This document shows, one piece after another, positions 1 to 11,779 of a stretch of DNA of 64,000 nucleotides. Origin of the DNA: Panagrolaimus kolymaensis (Eukaryota > Nematoda > Chromadorea > Rhabditida > Panagrolaimidae); contig JAJQJQ010000006.1 in the NCBI GenBank assembly GCA_028622995.1, forward strand, positions 3,782,001 to 3,846,000, in the 5' to 3' direction. Position numbers and translations under genes: made by a program. The notes beneath the pieces are model-generated. The model made no database searches. It saw only the letters and a list, made by a program, of their open reading frames with translations, and was not told the origin of the DNA. How positions within the stretch are numbered: the stretch's first letter is position 1; every line of letters begins with the position of its first letter.

Positions 1-1
1 T

Positions 2-2086
2 ACCGTTCAATCAGCAAAAGTTTTCACAACTAAACAAAGTTCTCGTCCATCTGCATTTGGATTTATGACAATGACCACGGAAGATGGAGCAAAAAAAGCT
101 GTATTGAAAATGAATAATTCAATATTGAAAGGAAAAATTATTGCTGTTGAGAGGGTTGGTGCAGAAATCAAACATTTATTTTTATAAGGGGTAAAAAAAT
201 AATTATAATTTAGGCATGTGATTCATCAATGCTTCAAACAGATTTATTACCAACAGCTGCGGCAGATCGTCCAAGAGTTCATCCACCAATTAAACCACCA
301 GAAGATAATACAAAAATTTCAACGACAACAAATGAATCATCCAAACCAAAAATTACCGCTCCATTAGCAGCAACACAAAAGCAGCCAAGAAGTCGGGATA
401 ACAGTAAGACTCAAATAGTGATAATTTCTTCTGAAATTACCAATTCTAATCATTCCTTAGCTCAATCATCCCAACACCAAAGTGAACGGCGAAGAATTCG
501 AGTTGATCGATCACCATATATGAATACAATAAATCGAGCACGAATTGTTCGAGCTGAACCTCCTCCTCATCATCGAGTCGTAGAAGGTTCAGGTAGAGGA
601 ATTCGTGTTGTTGCAGCAAGAAATTCTATGAGTCCACCACCGCCTCGTCATCATCATCGAGATGATAGACGATATTCACCCGTACGTTCATCTCATCACC
701 GTGAACGAACTCCTCCATCACATCGTCGACATCATCGAAGCAGAAGTCCTGATCGTTTAGCTGAAGAAACAAGAAGAAAATATGAGGAAGCTTTAAGAAA
801 GAAGGATGAAGAATATCGAAGACGTGAAAAAGAACTTCGTTTAGAAGCAGAAAGAAATAAAGACAAGCTTGAAAAGGAAAGATTGGCAAAAGAGAATCTT
901 GAACTTAAATTAAAACTTCAACAAGAACAACTTCGTGCAGTTGCAGCTGCATCATCTCGACGTTCACCACCACGTTCCGGCTCTCGACATCGTGGAAATA
1001 CTCCTCCTCAACGACGGTCGTCTCCACCACCAAGAAGAGGAGCATCGCCTTCAAGAAGATTATCACCCAGACGATCACCACCTCGTTCATCTCGACATGC
1101 TTCACCTCCACGACAACAACATCATTCTTCTTCACGGCGAAGTGCTGAACGACATGAACCTCGACATCATGCGCCAGCACCACCATTGCCATCTTATCGT
1201 CAAGAGCCTCCGAAAGAAGCATATCCATCTCGGAGGTAGCGATTTGCAGTTTTTCTTTTTGTCGCATTTTTACACATTCTTTTTTTTTAAATTTTGGATT
1301 GGGTAAAATTCATATATATATTTTTTCAGAAGTCGTTCACCTATTCGATCAACCTATGATCGTTCAAACAGTTCACGAGATCAACAACAAGTTGAATTTT
1401 CCCGTGGTCGAGGTCGGGATCTTGCAACCAGCAATAAACGTCCACCATCACCAATAAGAAATCCTCCTCCAGCTAAATATGAACGACATTCACCTCGGCG
1501 TAATTATGAAAACCCACGGGATTCACGAAGTGATCGATCTCGGCGTGATGATAAACCTGATCCAGCTTCATATCGACCAGTTGATGACCATTCACGTAGT
1601 TGTAAGCTTTATATTTTATTTTACTTTACTTTAAAATTTACTAAAATTTCTTTTACAGCTCGATCAGCTCGCAATGGACGAGATTTTCCTGATGCATCAT
1701 CAAGAACTTTTGAAGAACCACGATCCGGTGGTGGCGGTGGCAGTAATTCGTATAGCAGCAGTTCACGTCGTGAAACAAGCGGCAGCAATCATTTCCAACC
1801 TCCATCAAATAATCCTCCAGCTACTTATAATTTTTCAAGTGGTTCTGTACCCGATTATCATGCACCATTAAATAATCCATCATATTCTACACCAAGTAAT
1901 AATTCTCGCAATCCAATTCCAAATACAAATACAACTTGGGCACCACCACCAAATTATATTTCAACTAATCAACCTCCACCACAAACATGGAATCAACCTC
2001 AAACTATTCCATCACTTTCACAATGGAATCCAACAACATTTGGCGGCCAAATGAGAAATACCAATCAAAGATATGGCGGATTTTAA
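2..2086 (+). CDS. SAFB-like RNA-binding protein (5' partial)
   Basis: Four exons are predicted: 2-154, 214-1235, 1330-1601 and 1659-2086; the 5' end lies outside the window. Exon 1 encodes the second half of an RRM, with the RNP1-like stretch AFGFMTM followed by AKKAVLKMNNSILKGKIIAV. After it come a Pro/His/Arg region, a charged helical segment (EETRRKYEEALRKKDEEYRR onwards, about 70 residues) and a long RS/RG/Pro-rich tail ending in NQRYGGF. RRM plus Glu/Arg coiled coil plus Arg-rich tail is the layout of scaffold attachment factor B / SLTM proteins, which act in nuclear RNA processing and chromatin binding. The first donor (GTTGGT at 155) is weak, but exon 2 continues in phase. A poly(A) signal AATAAA lies near 2190. 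The SAFB assignment is an inference from domain order; a generic RRM-SR protein is the alternative. Confidence 0.75.
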
Positions 2087-2721
2087 ATGAATAAAACTTT
2101 TTTTCCTGTAGCTTTACTACTTTTTATGAATTTTTTATGTTGTATTGATGAAATGCTTACTGCTTTTTAATGTATGTGAAAGAAAAATAATAAAGCTTTT
2201 ATTAGCAAGTGTCGATATTTATCCACGCGAATATTCACAAAGACTTTTTCGGATTTTTAAACTTAAAAATTTAAGCCAAGTTTAATGAAAACCTTTAAAA
2301 AATGGATGATGCAGATCATTTTTTTATAAACTGCGCCGCCGCGTACATACATAAGAACACTATTCTCATTTGTTTGTTTTTTAATTTTCCACGGAAATAC
2401 GTTCATCCCTAAGTCTACAAAAAATTCAAGGACTTGCTGCTGCTCTTCCTCATCTCAAACAAAACTCACTTAATTTTGTCAAAGTTTTTATTTTAGCCTA
2501 ACCAAATCATCAAATTTCTTTTTAAAAAAATATGTCTAAAATTTCAATCATTTCTGCAAGACATGAAGTAAGTTTTTTACAATAGTTTTTTGATTGAAAT
2601 TACGGTAAACTTTAGAATAATCATTTCTTGGTGTTCGTGCAGTTTATAATTGAAGATTTTTTGAAAAGTGATCTATGGCAAAAAGGTTACTTTATTTAAA
2701 TTAATTTAATCTTGTAAAGCT
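2087..2721. other. intergenic; possible 5' exon of the MATH-BTB gene
   Basis: No complete gene is visible. A poly(A) signal for the upstream gene is near 2190. A short GC-rich patch (GCGCCGCCGCG) lies near 2333. At 2532-2567 an ATG opens twelve codons (MSKISIISARHE) followed by a good GTAAGT donor; this could be an upstream exon of the next gene, but the exon that would follow it (from about 2616) runs into a stop, so I could not join it. Confidence 0.4.
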
Positions 2722-3670
2722 ATGCAAGTAAGTTTAGGTCTAACATTAGAAAGTCCAAAGCTATATGTTTGTAATCCAGTTTCATTAAAAACTCATGATA
2801 TTCAATTTAAAATTATTAAACATGGTTGTTTATTCCGAATTGATGGTGGGGGAGTTTTTAAAAATGGAAGTGGTAAGTTTAGGATACAGTAGTCACACGG
2901 ATATTCGACTCATTGGTTTACCATAATTTTTATTTTTAACGATGCAAGTCTTTTTTTTAGCCCATATTAGTCGAAATGAAGCTGAAACACAAAGTATTGA
3001 AGCAGGAGTAATTTATTGCGAAGGAACCTTTTCATTTGAATCAGATAAATCTTATCATTTTAATCGAAATATTCCCAAACTCATCGACGATTTGCGAAAT
3101 GACAAAGATTTAGAATTTGTTATTGAATGCGACATGAAAGAATTCAGAGTCAGTCGCTTTCTTTCTTTTTGGTTTTTTATAAAGTTTAATTTTAGGCGAA
3201 TAAAGCAATAATGAATGCTCGATCACCCGTTTTTAAAGCGATGTTTGCATCTAATATGAAAGAAGCCATAGAAAATCGAGTAAGAATCCCAGATTTTCGG
3301 CCAGAAATCGTTGAAAAAATGATTGAATTTTGTGAAACCGATAAAGTTAAAAACTATAAAAAAGTTGAAATCGATTTATATAAAATTGCTCAAAAATATC
3401 AAATCGGCAGCTTCATTGTAAGTTTATCCTCTGCTTTTTTGGGATTTAACATGAGAGATGTTTCAGAAATATTGTTTGTTACTTTTAATTGATACTATGT
3501 CTTTTGAAAATGCATGTGAGCGACTTCAAGTTGGATTAAAATATTCTGATATTGAATTTTGTCAAAGATTGTATGCTTTTATTCGTCCAAATTTGCAACA
3601 TATTGCTTTAACTCCTGGCTTTGATTTATTGGATAAAGAAATTGTTATTGATATTTTAAAAACGTCTTAA
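2722..3670 (+). CDS. MATH-BTB domain protein
   Basis: Exons 2722-2872, 2961-3148, 3196-3417 and 3467-3670 join in phase to a 254-residue protein. The first part (about residues 1-90) has the strand pattern of a MATH/TRAF-like domain (LTLESPKLYVCNP, then an FRIDGGGVFKNG turn). The second part is a BTB fold: FVIECDMKEFRANKAIMNAR, SPVFKAMFASNMKEAIENRV and a BACK-like helical tail ending in VIDILKTS. In nematodes such proteins are usually substrate adaptors for CUL-3 ubiquitin ligases and belong to large, fast-evolving families; that role is family knowledge. The third intron's donor is GTCAGT. The start is uncertain: the ATG at 2722 keeps the MATH frame open, but an upstream exon at 2532 is possible. 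Cysteine-poor, no signal peptide. Confidence 0.8.
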
Positions 3671-4153
3671 ATTGCTTTTTGATTATAATTTTTTATGTAT
3701 GCGTAAAATAGGAAATGAGATGAACGATGTGGAAATAAACTCTAACGATTTATGTTAGTCAAAAGCTAAAGCAACAAAATGCGGAAGGAGAAAAGTTTAA
3801 GCTCATAGCAACGACAAAAATAACCCTGGAGCTGAATATCAAGCTGTTATTGCTAGAGACATTTCATATTTATAAAAAAAACAATTTGTTTGCAAAAACT
3901 ATTGAAAGACTAACGAAATCTAAACCATTTTTTTCCACAACTTTGAAAAACATCGCCCGAGCAAAAAGCCATCCTCCATTATCTCAACGCGAAAGACATA
4001 GTCAGCTTTATTGAATTTTTTTCTTTAAACTGACTTGGAGTTTTTTTTGTTATCCATTATCAATAAATAAAAATTGATTCATAACTTCCATTCTTTTTAT
4101 TTTCCTTTTATTTTTTCTATCAATTATTCAATAATTCTAACCCATCATTAGCT
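3671..4153. other. intergenic, no gene seen
   Basis: About 480 bases between two plus-strand genes. I see no reading frame, RNA gene or repeat; it is AT-rich with AATAAA-like signals near 3735 and 4063. Confidence 0.5.
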
Positions 4154-4684
4154 ATGATTCGATTCATATTAATTCAAAATAGAGCTGGTAAAACTCGATT
4201 AGCTAAATGGTATATGCATTTTGATGATGATGAAAAACAAAAGCTAATTGAAGAAGTTCATGCTGTTGTAACTGTTCGAGATGCAAAACATACTAATTTT
4301 GTTGAGGTTTGGCTTTACCATTTTTAACTTGTGAAGTTAAAGTTGTCCAATTTTTAGTTCCGTAACTTTAAAATTGTGTATCGTCGCTATGCAGGATTAT
4401 ATTTTTGTATTTGCGTTGATATTATGGATAACAACCTTTACTATCTTGAAGCCATACATAATTTTGTTGAAGTTTTAAATGAATATTTTCATAATGTTTG
4501 CGAACTTGATTTAGTTTTTAATTTTTATAAGGCAAGTTTTTCGAATGCTTAAAATTTGCTTTTAATAAATCTAAATTTTTAGGTTTATACCGTCGTGGAT
4601 GAAATGTTTTTAGCCGGTGAAATACGTGAAACATCACAAAATAAAGTTCTCAAACAATTAATGTCTCTTCAAACTCTTGAATGA
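4154..4684 (+). CDS. aps-2: AP-2 complex sigma subunit (clathrin adaptor)
   Basis: Three exons (4154-4306, 4358-4531, 4583-4684) join in phase to exactly 142 residues, the length of animal AP2S1. The protein begins [20 protein letters not shown], continues with [20 protein letters not shown] and the [20 protein letters not shown] helix, and ends [20 protein letters not shown] plus MSLQTLE, all hallmarks of the sigma-2 chain. It is the small subunit of the AP-2 adaptor at the plasma membrane, where the sigma/alpha pair reads acidic dileucine signals in endocytosis. Intron 2 starts with GC rather than GT (AAG|GCAAGT at 4532), a recognised minor GC-AG class. Identification is firm; the symbol follows Caenorhabditis usage. 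Confidence 0.97.
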
Positions 4685-7251
4685 ATCGAATGAGGCAACA
4701 CATTCCTATCAATTATATTTTGCACCAAATTACTTATTATCAAAAGCTTTTTTTGTAATGTTGCATATTTTTCTTTAAATTTTATTTCTCCCGTAAATAT
4801 TGCGTTTTATTTATTCCTTTTTGCAAATTGTAATATCCTAGACTATCAAGCTTGAAGACTTTGTCAAAAAAAAATTTCAACTTTATTTTTCCATTTGCAT
4901 TGAACCTTTTTGATTATTTTGTATGAAGAGATTCTCTCATTTTTATTAGCATTATAAATTTTATTTGTACCAATTTTTTGCTTTTAAAATTTAAATAAAA
5001 AAATTCTCGAAAGAAAGTTTTATGAAAGAATATTATGGATTGCATTTGAAAAAAATGGCTTTTATTAAATTTTGTTGTTTGACTTGAAACTTTTGCAAAA
5101 AAAAATGTTGATGCTGTTTTTACGACGGCTAAAAATTGTTTTGCCATCTCCATTCTTCCGACAAATTTTTTGATAATATTGTCCAAGTTATGTCTGTGTA
5201 GCTATAAAGAGTTTTTTGGAAGATTAGTTTCCATTAAGGTTTTTCAAACGATATCCAAGTGCAACAAAGAAAATGGTTAATGAATCGCAACCGCAAGATG
5301 GAAATTGCTTTTATTGATAATCCTTGAGCAACAATAAATACTGTATCATTACTCTTTTTTAATTTTGCAAATTTTGCTACGATGATGTTTCAACGATTCA
5401 TTCAATCTTGTTTTTTGTTTAATTTTAATATTTTTGGATTTAGGATTAAACCAAAATTCTAGTTTCAAATCACCACTATTTGTTACTCGGAAAATAGTAT
5501 TTCTTGTTTTTATTTGAAACACGTCAACGTTGAAATAAGCAGCTTGAAACTTCAAATCTTTCTTCATTTTTGGGCAAAATGTAAAAAATCAAGTTTTACT
5601 TTTTTTTCATCTCGATGATATTATTTTGTAATACACATATATTTTTAAAAATTTCATATTATTATTTTTTGTTGATCAAAAAAAAAAGAAAGAGAAGATG
5701 AAGAGTAAGGGATTTTGCATCATTGAAGCGTAACCTCCATTCACAATGAAAATCCCCCTTTTTTAGGCGCTCATCTCTCCTCTCGCAGAAGAACAATCGC
5801 ATCAAAAAACTATGCAATGAAAAAAATGAAAATAAAAGTTTTATTCCAAAGGGAAAAATATAATCGACTCAAACATCCGGTTGATTTGAATGTGACAACA
5901 ACAACGGCAACCACGCAACCAACAGAAAATAATAAAAATAAAAAATACGTAATAACTCAATCAACCGATTTGGGAGAAAAAAAATACTCGTTTTTTATGT
6001 GTGATCTCATCATCATCCGCAAGTGGCTGTTGGCTTTTTTTTTGTTTTCTCTTTTTTTATTTTGTAAACTTGTATAGCCAACACCAACAACATTCTCGAA
6101 CAATTCATACATACATGGTTTTTACCTGTATTTTTGTTTGTTTGGAAAAAGAGTCTTCACTTGAATGTTTTGTTCTCATTGCTTTGAGGTTGGAGCTTTG
6201 TGGGTTGGTGGTGGCTGCGACCCTTTTGTGACATTGTTTAGTTAAAACTTTTTTTGGGAAATGTTTTGTTACATAAAGTTTAAAATAAGCTTTAAAATTT
6301 CATTAACCTTTATTATCCTATTGTTAAAATACTATAAAAGGTTATTTTTAAAAAAGGTTGAGTTTGTTTAATTCATAAAAAACGTGTTACCTTTTTTTCT
6401 TACTTTCCGGGTTTTAAAATAAATTTACTATGGCTTTAGTGATAGATGCTTGTTAGTCGGCTTCTAAGTTTTTAATATTTACAAAGAAACCTTATAATTT
6501 GAGTTTGATATTTTTCTGCTATCAAATTTTACTTTTTTTGACTCATACATCTGAAGCTCTCGAAGATGAATCAAAAAGTCAACAGCCCAAATGTTTTTTT
6601 TTTCAATTCAAAAATTTTAATTTTATCAAACGTATCATAAATTTTTCATACAAATTCAATTCAGCGAAAAGGCCTTGATGAAGCATGGTTTTTTACTTTA
6701 TTTGTTATTACTTTTTTGCGTGTTTTTTTTTCTTTCAAAACTTTTGCAAACAAACATTTTTCACGCGTTTTTTTTTGATATTTTTTAATTGTTGCCTTTT
6801 TTCTTGAAATCCCAAACAATGACATTCATTTTTTCTTTTTTCAGTTGAATCGTTTTATTTTTTTGGCTTTGCTCCAGAAGTAACTACTAACTGACCATTG
6901 AGAGAAGCCAAGCCGAAACTATTGAAGCTTTGAAACAAATTTAACAAAGTTCAATTGTCCCATTTTCCTTCCCACAAAGGCTTTCATCCATATCCATCTC
7001 TATTTTTTTTTATCCCATACTAAAAAAAGTTTGTTTTATCTTTATTATTTTTTTTTATTGCCAGAAGCAAGACAGCTTTCTTTTTTAGAGCTACTGGCAT
7101 TTTTTGAAGGTTTTTTCACCCACCTGCCAGCTTCTATTATTATTCATCTCCCTACCTGCCTTTCTTTTTTTTTCATTCTTCTGAAACATCCATTATATTG
7201 TTGAACGCTTCGTTGGACGTCCCACACACATACAAATTGTTGTTTGTGTGA
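4685..7251. other. AT-rich intergenic stretch
   Basis: No supported gene in about 2.5 kb. Small frames exist: minus-strand 5349-5567 (72 codons, with an IFRVTNSGDLKLEFWFN strand pattern) is the only one whose composition looks at all protein-like, and I do not recognise it. The plus-strand frames at 5817-6231 are low complexity. The 3' half (6800-7250) is C/T-rich on the plus strand and probably holds the 5' exon or promoter of the next gene, whose start I could not find. Confidence 0.4.
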
Positions 7252-9141
7252 ATTCGTCCTATAAACGGTGAAAAAAAAGCAAAACTGCGTCGTCCAATTG
7301 AAGAAGAAAAATTTCGTGAAAGTTCACTTGAAACCGCTGTCGTGCTTGATCGAAGAAACGACAATTCATTTCATTTTGAAGAAACTCGACGAAATCAAAC
7401 TTCTCCAAGGCGTAAAGAAGAAGAGCGAAGTGCATATTTTCGTTCGATAATTGTTAATAATAGTGGTGATTCTGTGAATACCAATAACGAAGTATATTCT
7501 CCTCCAAGTTACAGCACCCGAGGTAATACAAGTGGCAGCAATAACAACAACGGTAAACACCAACGAGAAGTATATCTTCCATCTCCACCAGAAAGGTTTG
7601 AACGTGAAGAAGAAGAATCTCCTCCAATAAATTATTATCAACGTCGTAATCGACCTCTTGAAGCCACATCTGTTCCTATAACAAATTTACCAAGTCCCCG
7701 ACACGTTACCATTCGAGAAGGCCTATCACCTCAACTACCTCCAAGAGATTCAAATAATATGGCATCATCAAGATTTTTAAATGGAATTTCATTGGGTTTA
7801 CGTCTTTTTATTCTTGTAAGTTTCTATTCATTCGTTTTTATGCCTGGATTTTAAACACATTCTTTCAATCTAAAATATTTACCTAAAGTTTTAACTATAG
7901 TAAAATGGAAGTAAAAAATTTGCATTTTTAGATTCTCGTAATTATTGCAATGATTCTTGTTATGACTGCTCCAGGAGTTTGCTTTTGGCGTGAAATAAAT
8001 GGACAACAAACAAGTCGAGAAATTTGTCCGCCATCAAACACTCTCTTTCCCATGAATATTGATCGCTGGAATAGTGCTTTGCACTTTCAACTTCGAGGAC
8101 AAAAGTAAGCTTTCCATCAAATCCGCTACTAACACATTCAACGCTTTCCAATTTCAGTGTTTGGGGTCAACTTGCAATTATAATTTTATCTGTTATTTTT
8201 GTTATTCCACCTTTGATATTTAGTTGTGTGTATTTTGGTAATGGAAAAAGTTTAACCTTTACTGTAAGTTTTAACATTCAAATTTGGTCGTAGAGAAAAG
8301 CTAAATTTTTAGCAAATAATCGTCCTTGTATTATGCATAATTGCCTTTTTAATATTTGGCGGATTTGAAACTTGGTATGCCACTGGCTTTGATCATATGC
8401 CATTGTTTATTCGACAAATTGGTGGCGGAACATTTAGTGGCTGTGCTGGAATTCCCGGCTGTGAAACTGGATTTGTTGTTAAAGGATGGGCTGCTGCAGC
8501 TGTAAGATTTTTTCTTTTAACCCAAAAAACCTTATGCACCTGATATGACCATTTTTTTTTTCAGGCATTCTATTTCCTTGCTGCCGTTTTATTCATTATT
8601 GATGCCGTTATTGTCTTTATGAGAAAAGACAAGTAATTTATTTATATCAATTTTTTAAACGGCTTTTATAATTTCTTACTTTTTTACTTTTAAAGCTTTA
8701 ACTAACTAATATAAATCTTTCCTTTTTTTTTATTGCGGGTTGATTTATTGTTGCTTTATGAATTATTAACTTTGATTTACTTCTTTAAACATTAACTTTA
8801 CAATATAATTTTTTTGTTTGCTAATAAATCTTGAGCTTTATTTTTTTTCACTTTGCTTTAATTTCTTTATCTATTTTTTTTTCTAAGCTGTCCAATTTCT
8901 TCGCTGAATTAATTTTTTATAGTTCATCCGACAAAGGTGTGTATTTACAGCACAGCGTGGCAAGAGCGTCGTTCTGAAAGCTTCTAAAAAAACACATAAA
9001 TGTGCAAAATTAATATCTGCTATGTTAGTTTATGATTTTTTGTTTACTTTTTTTATTTTGGCACTGCAAATGACGTTTTTTTAAAAGAGGTTTTTTTCTT
9101 TCAGAGAAGAAGTTCAGGAGTATCGACAAGGCTCATGGTGA
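7252..9141 (+). CDS. four-helix (MARVEL-like) membrane protein, alternative C-termini
   Basis: The frame is open from 7252 (just after a TGA) with no ATG, so an upstream exon is missing. Exons: 7252-7815, 7932-8104, 8158-8263, 8313-8501 and 8565-8632 or -8636. About 180 residues of charged, Pro/Arg/Asn-rich cytosolic sequence precede four hydrophobic segments: LGLRLFILILVIIAMILVMT, AIIILSVIFVIPPLIFSCVY, IIVLVLCIIAFLIFGGF and AFYFLAAVLFIIDAVIVFM. The first outer loop carries two Cys (GVCFW, EICPP), as does the second (CAGIPGCETG). This topology resembles MARVEL/claudin-like tetraspan proteins of vesicles or junctions; I do not recognise the exact family. After GAC AA at 8632 the message can read on to a stop at 8636, or splice to acceptors at 8923, 8951 or 9105, giving different short tails (for the last, EEVQEYRQGSW). 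Confidence 0.7.
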
Positions 9142-9503
9142 ATTTTTGATGGTTAACTTTTTTTTGTGATTCCTGTTTTTTAAATATTATTCTATCGTAA
9201 TTACTGTCATTTTTCTTTAAACTTATTACATTGTATAAATTAATAATCCTTAAAACATATGTTTCTTATTGTTATGTATACTATATTCACGTAAATTTTT
9301 CTTTGAAGCAATAAATAATTATAAAAAAAATTGAACTAGCATCCAATATTTATTAGAAGCTGCTTTCTTTGTTTGTATGTAAAAATGAATTATAATAAAA
9401 CCAAGAAAAAAAGGTTAAAAAATTCAGTTCGATCTTTGCATTTATTTTGCTTACCAATAATATTTTATTTAATTCATATAAATACAAAAATTTAATAACT
9501 TTT
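9142..9503. other. convergent intergenic gap
   Basis: Short AT-rich spacer between the plus-strand membrane protein and the minus-strand Hsp70-like gene. An AATAAA signal near 9309 fits the 3' end of the former. Nothing else is seen. Confidence 0.5.
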
Positions 9504-10770
9504 TCATTTGCATCCAAAAACTTTGCATTTAATATTTAACAAATCAAAAGCTTTTTTAATTTGGTCATTAATTTTTTCGCTATCACGGCGATTCAAAATT
9601 AAAATTTCAGTCAATTTCTTACCAACTTTGTCTTTGTATGCTTTTGTCAACTTTTTAAGAATCACGGCAATTAAAAATGATGGAGTTGCTTTTCGAGTTC
9701 CATTAAAGGTTTCGAATTGTAATAGCAAGGGTTTGTCCGCGTCTTGAGTATGAATCACTTTGAAGCCCCATTCGTCTTTTTGTTGAACATCTTTTGGATC
9801 CATTGACATAATTTCGAGCAAATCTGGAAAAATCAAAAAAATATTTTCGCAGGTTTTTCAAAGAAATTTTTTTACCATAAACAACAAAGGATGGATTTGT
9901 TTCTTTCATTTCTTTCGCTTCAACTCCAATAACGGGTTTATCTTGAAAGAAACTAATACAATCCATGGTAATCATTTTTTCTGTAAAATATCATTCTTAG
10001 AACAAAAGTATTTTTGAAAGTTTTTTATTGGAGGTCCAAAAGAAAAATCTTACGGTCAATTAACAATGGGCTATATTTTCCATTTTCATAAACAAATAAT
10101 ACAATATTTTTACTGCTAAAAGCCATAAAGGGATCTTTCATAGAAGTTTTCTTAGAAATACTTTCACCCAATTCAATGCATGTTTTCATTATTTTACCAT
10201 AAGAACTCAAGCGTAAAGGAAAATTAAAATGGATATATCCATCTTCTTCAACATCGATAATAATTTCATCTTTTTCGTTAAGATATTCGATATGATAACC
10301 ATAGCATTCAGAATATTCAAGTTGTTTAACATTCAAACTAATAACACCATCGGGAAGTTTAACAATTTTTTGATATGGGCAAGTTTCTTTTATATCTTTG
10401 ATAGTATCAATAATACGTGAATTTTTACCATTTTTATAAACAGCTGTAATTTCAAAAAAGTTATAACGTTCATGAATCAAATTCCAGCGCGAATCTTTAA
10501 CATTCAATAATTCATTGAATAAATTTGTTGAAGATTTTACGAAGCATTCTTCAAAATTTTCTTCGACAAACACCAACAATTTCGAAGTAAATAATTTTTT
10601 AAATTCTTCAACTGCCGAAGTATTTATTGATGAACCCATGATAAGCGCTTTTGGATTACGTAATCCGATAAGTAAGGCAAGTTCCATAAACATTTGATCA
10701 GTGTCGTCATCGCGAAATTCATGTTTTTTAACAACATTAAATTGTTTTCCAACTTTGATTTCACTTCCCC
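9504..10770 (-). pseudogene. rearranged, degenerate Hsp70-like gene
   Basis: Minus-strand exons at 10770-10054, 9980-9876 and 9823-9504 join in phase; from the first ATG (10693) this gives 354 residues, but the frame stays open upstream into a GC-rich repeat. The order of Hsp70 parts is unusual. First comes a stretch like the end of the ATPase domain (PKALIMGSSINTSAVEEFKK, cf. the family's VGGS-RIP segment), then a substrate-domain-like strand pattern (EIIIDVEEDGYIHFNF), then a second ATPase-domain start: NIVLFVYENGKYSPLLID, AKEMKETNPSFVVY, DEWGFKVI and LKKLTKAYKDKVGKKLTEIL, stopping after about 150 residues of it. The family's DLGTT phosphate loop and ATP-binding motifs are not recognisable, so chaperone ATPase activity is unlikely. 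It may be the remains of a tandem Hsp70 array or a divergent lineage-specific gene. Domain relation is inferred by eye. Confidence 0.55.
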
Positions 10771-10850
10771 GGCGGGGATGACGGGGACAAGATTTTGGAA
10801 AACGGGTATGTCCCCGTCCCCGCTTTTTTCGAGATTCGGGGGGGTACAGG
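10766..10850. repeat. GC-rich repeat patch with hairpin
   Basis: An island of C/G runs in AT-rich DNA, with a perfect inverted pair ACGGGGACA / TGTCCCCGT about 20 bases apart and a further CCCCGGCGGGG palindrome at its left edge. It directly abuts the truncated 5' end of the Hsp70-like frame. Such GGGGA/TCCCC repeats often belong to small mobile elements, but I see no target duplication. Confidence 0.45.
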
Positions 10851-11056
10851 AACCCTATTACAGAATTGATTGAAAAGAAAATCGAAGCTGGATTAATTTG
10901 ACAATGTTTTGCAACGAATTGATTCTGTTTAGTTTATTCTAATCTCATGGCTTTTTTTGTTGGACCAAAAAAACTTTTTTGGTGTAAAACCATTAGAAAA
11001 AACTTTATAATTGTTAAATGTTGTAACAAATCTTTTTTAAAAACCTAAAAAGTATT

Positions 11057-11136
11057 TGACGAGAGTGGGATTCGAACCCACGCCCCGGAGGACTGGTGCC
11101 TAAAACCAGCGCCTTAGACCACTCGGCCATCTCGCC
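11057..11136 (-). tRNA. tRNA-Leu, anticodon UAG
   Basis: The minus strand folds into a complete tRNA. The acceptor stem GGCGAGA pairs with TCTCGTC (one G-T), discriminator A. The D-arm contains the A box TGGCCGAGTGG, the anticodon stem CTGGT/ACCAG closes the loop TTTAGGC with anticodon TAG, a long variable arm follows (typical of Leu), and the T-arm GTGGGTTCGAATCCCAC contains the B box GGTTCGAATCC. There is no intron. A T-run after ATAC (about 11047-11052) fits a Pol III terminator. It would decode CUA and, by wobble, other CUN leucine codons. Confidence 0.95.
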
Positions 11137-11779
11137 TATGAGAAGAGTTAGTGGGAAAGAAGAGTACATACTTGCTATATTTTCATCCTCTTCCTTGTTG
11201 GTTGCGCTGTTGAAAGTAAAAAAAAAAGAGCAAAAAACAAACTTTGAATTGTAAACAAAACATTTTATTGCTTTTAAAATCTTAATAAATTCCACTTTTT
11301 TGATTTCTTTTCTCAAATTATAGTCGTTTCAAAAGGAATAAAAGTAAAAAAGAAAGAATTTTTATTTGCAAAGCAAAAAAAATTTCTAGACAAAATAATA
11401 CAAAAAAAGGGTAATAAAAATTTTTTTTAGGAAAGTGATTTTTATAACTTTGCAGCCTTTTTTCATGCTAAAACCCTCGGGCGTGACTAACATAAAAATG
11501 GATGAAGTAACGGCAATCATATTGACACAATGTTTGCCTCACCTTTTAGTAATAATGATTATTTGTATTTGATAGAGAAAGACTAAGAAAAGGGATGGAC
11601 TTTATTGTTGAATCATAAAAAAAAATTTAAAGCTTGAGAAAAAATAAAAATGCAAAAAAAATGTCTCATTCTTGATAAGTATCCGTCATAGGTGCATGAC
11701 TTTACGCGATGGACTAAAAAGCTTCCCCTCTAATGCCCTTAAAATTAAAAAAATCTAAACTTTTTTATTTTTTAGAAGT
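11137..11779. other. intergenic, no gene seen
   Basis: About 640 bases upstream of both the tRNA (minus) and the Ser/Pro-rich gene (plus). No frame or repeat is supported. A TTTTTAG acceptor-like run five bases before the ATG at 11780 would suit spliced-leader addition. Confidence 0.4.

Noticed and set aside
626..1267. Minus-strand frames opposite the SAFB-like exon
   Set aside because: Antisense shadows of the Arg/Ser/His-rich coding repeats (Val/Asp/Glu-rich translations).
4914..5186. Minus-strand 90-codon frame as a gene
   Set aside because: Phe/Lys-rich, no domain, no splice or start context, lies in the 3' flank of the AP-2 sigma gene.
7173..7641. Minus-strand frames opposite the membrane-protein N-terminus
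   Set aside because: Antisense to an exon whose frame continues across four in-phase introns.
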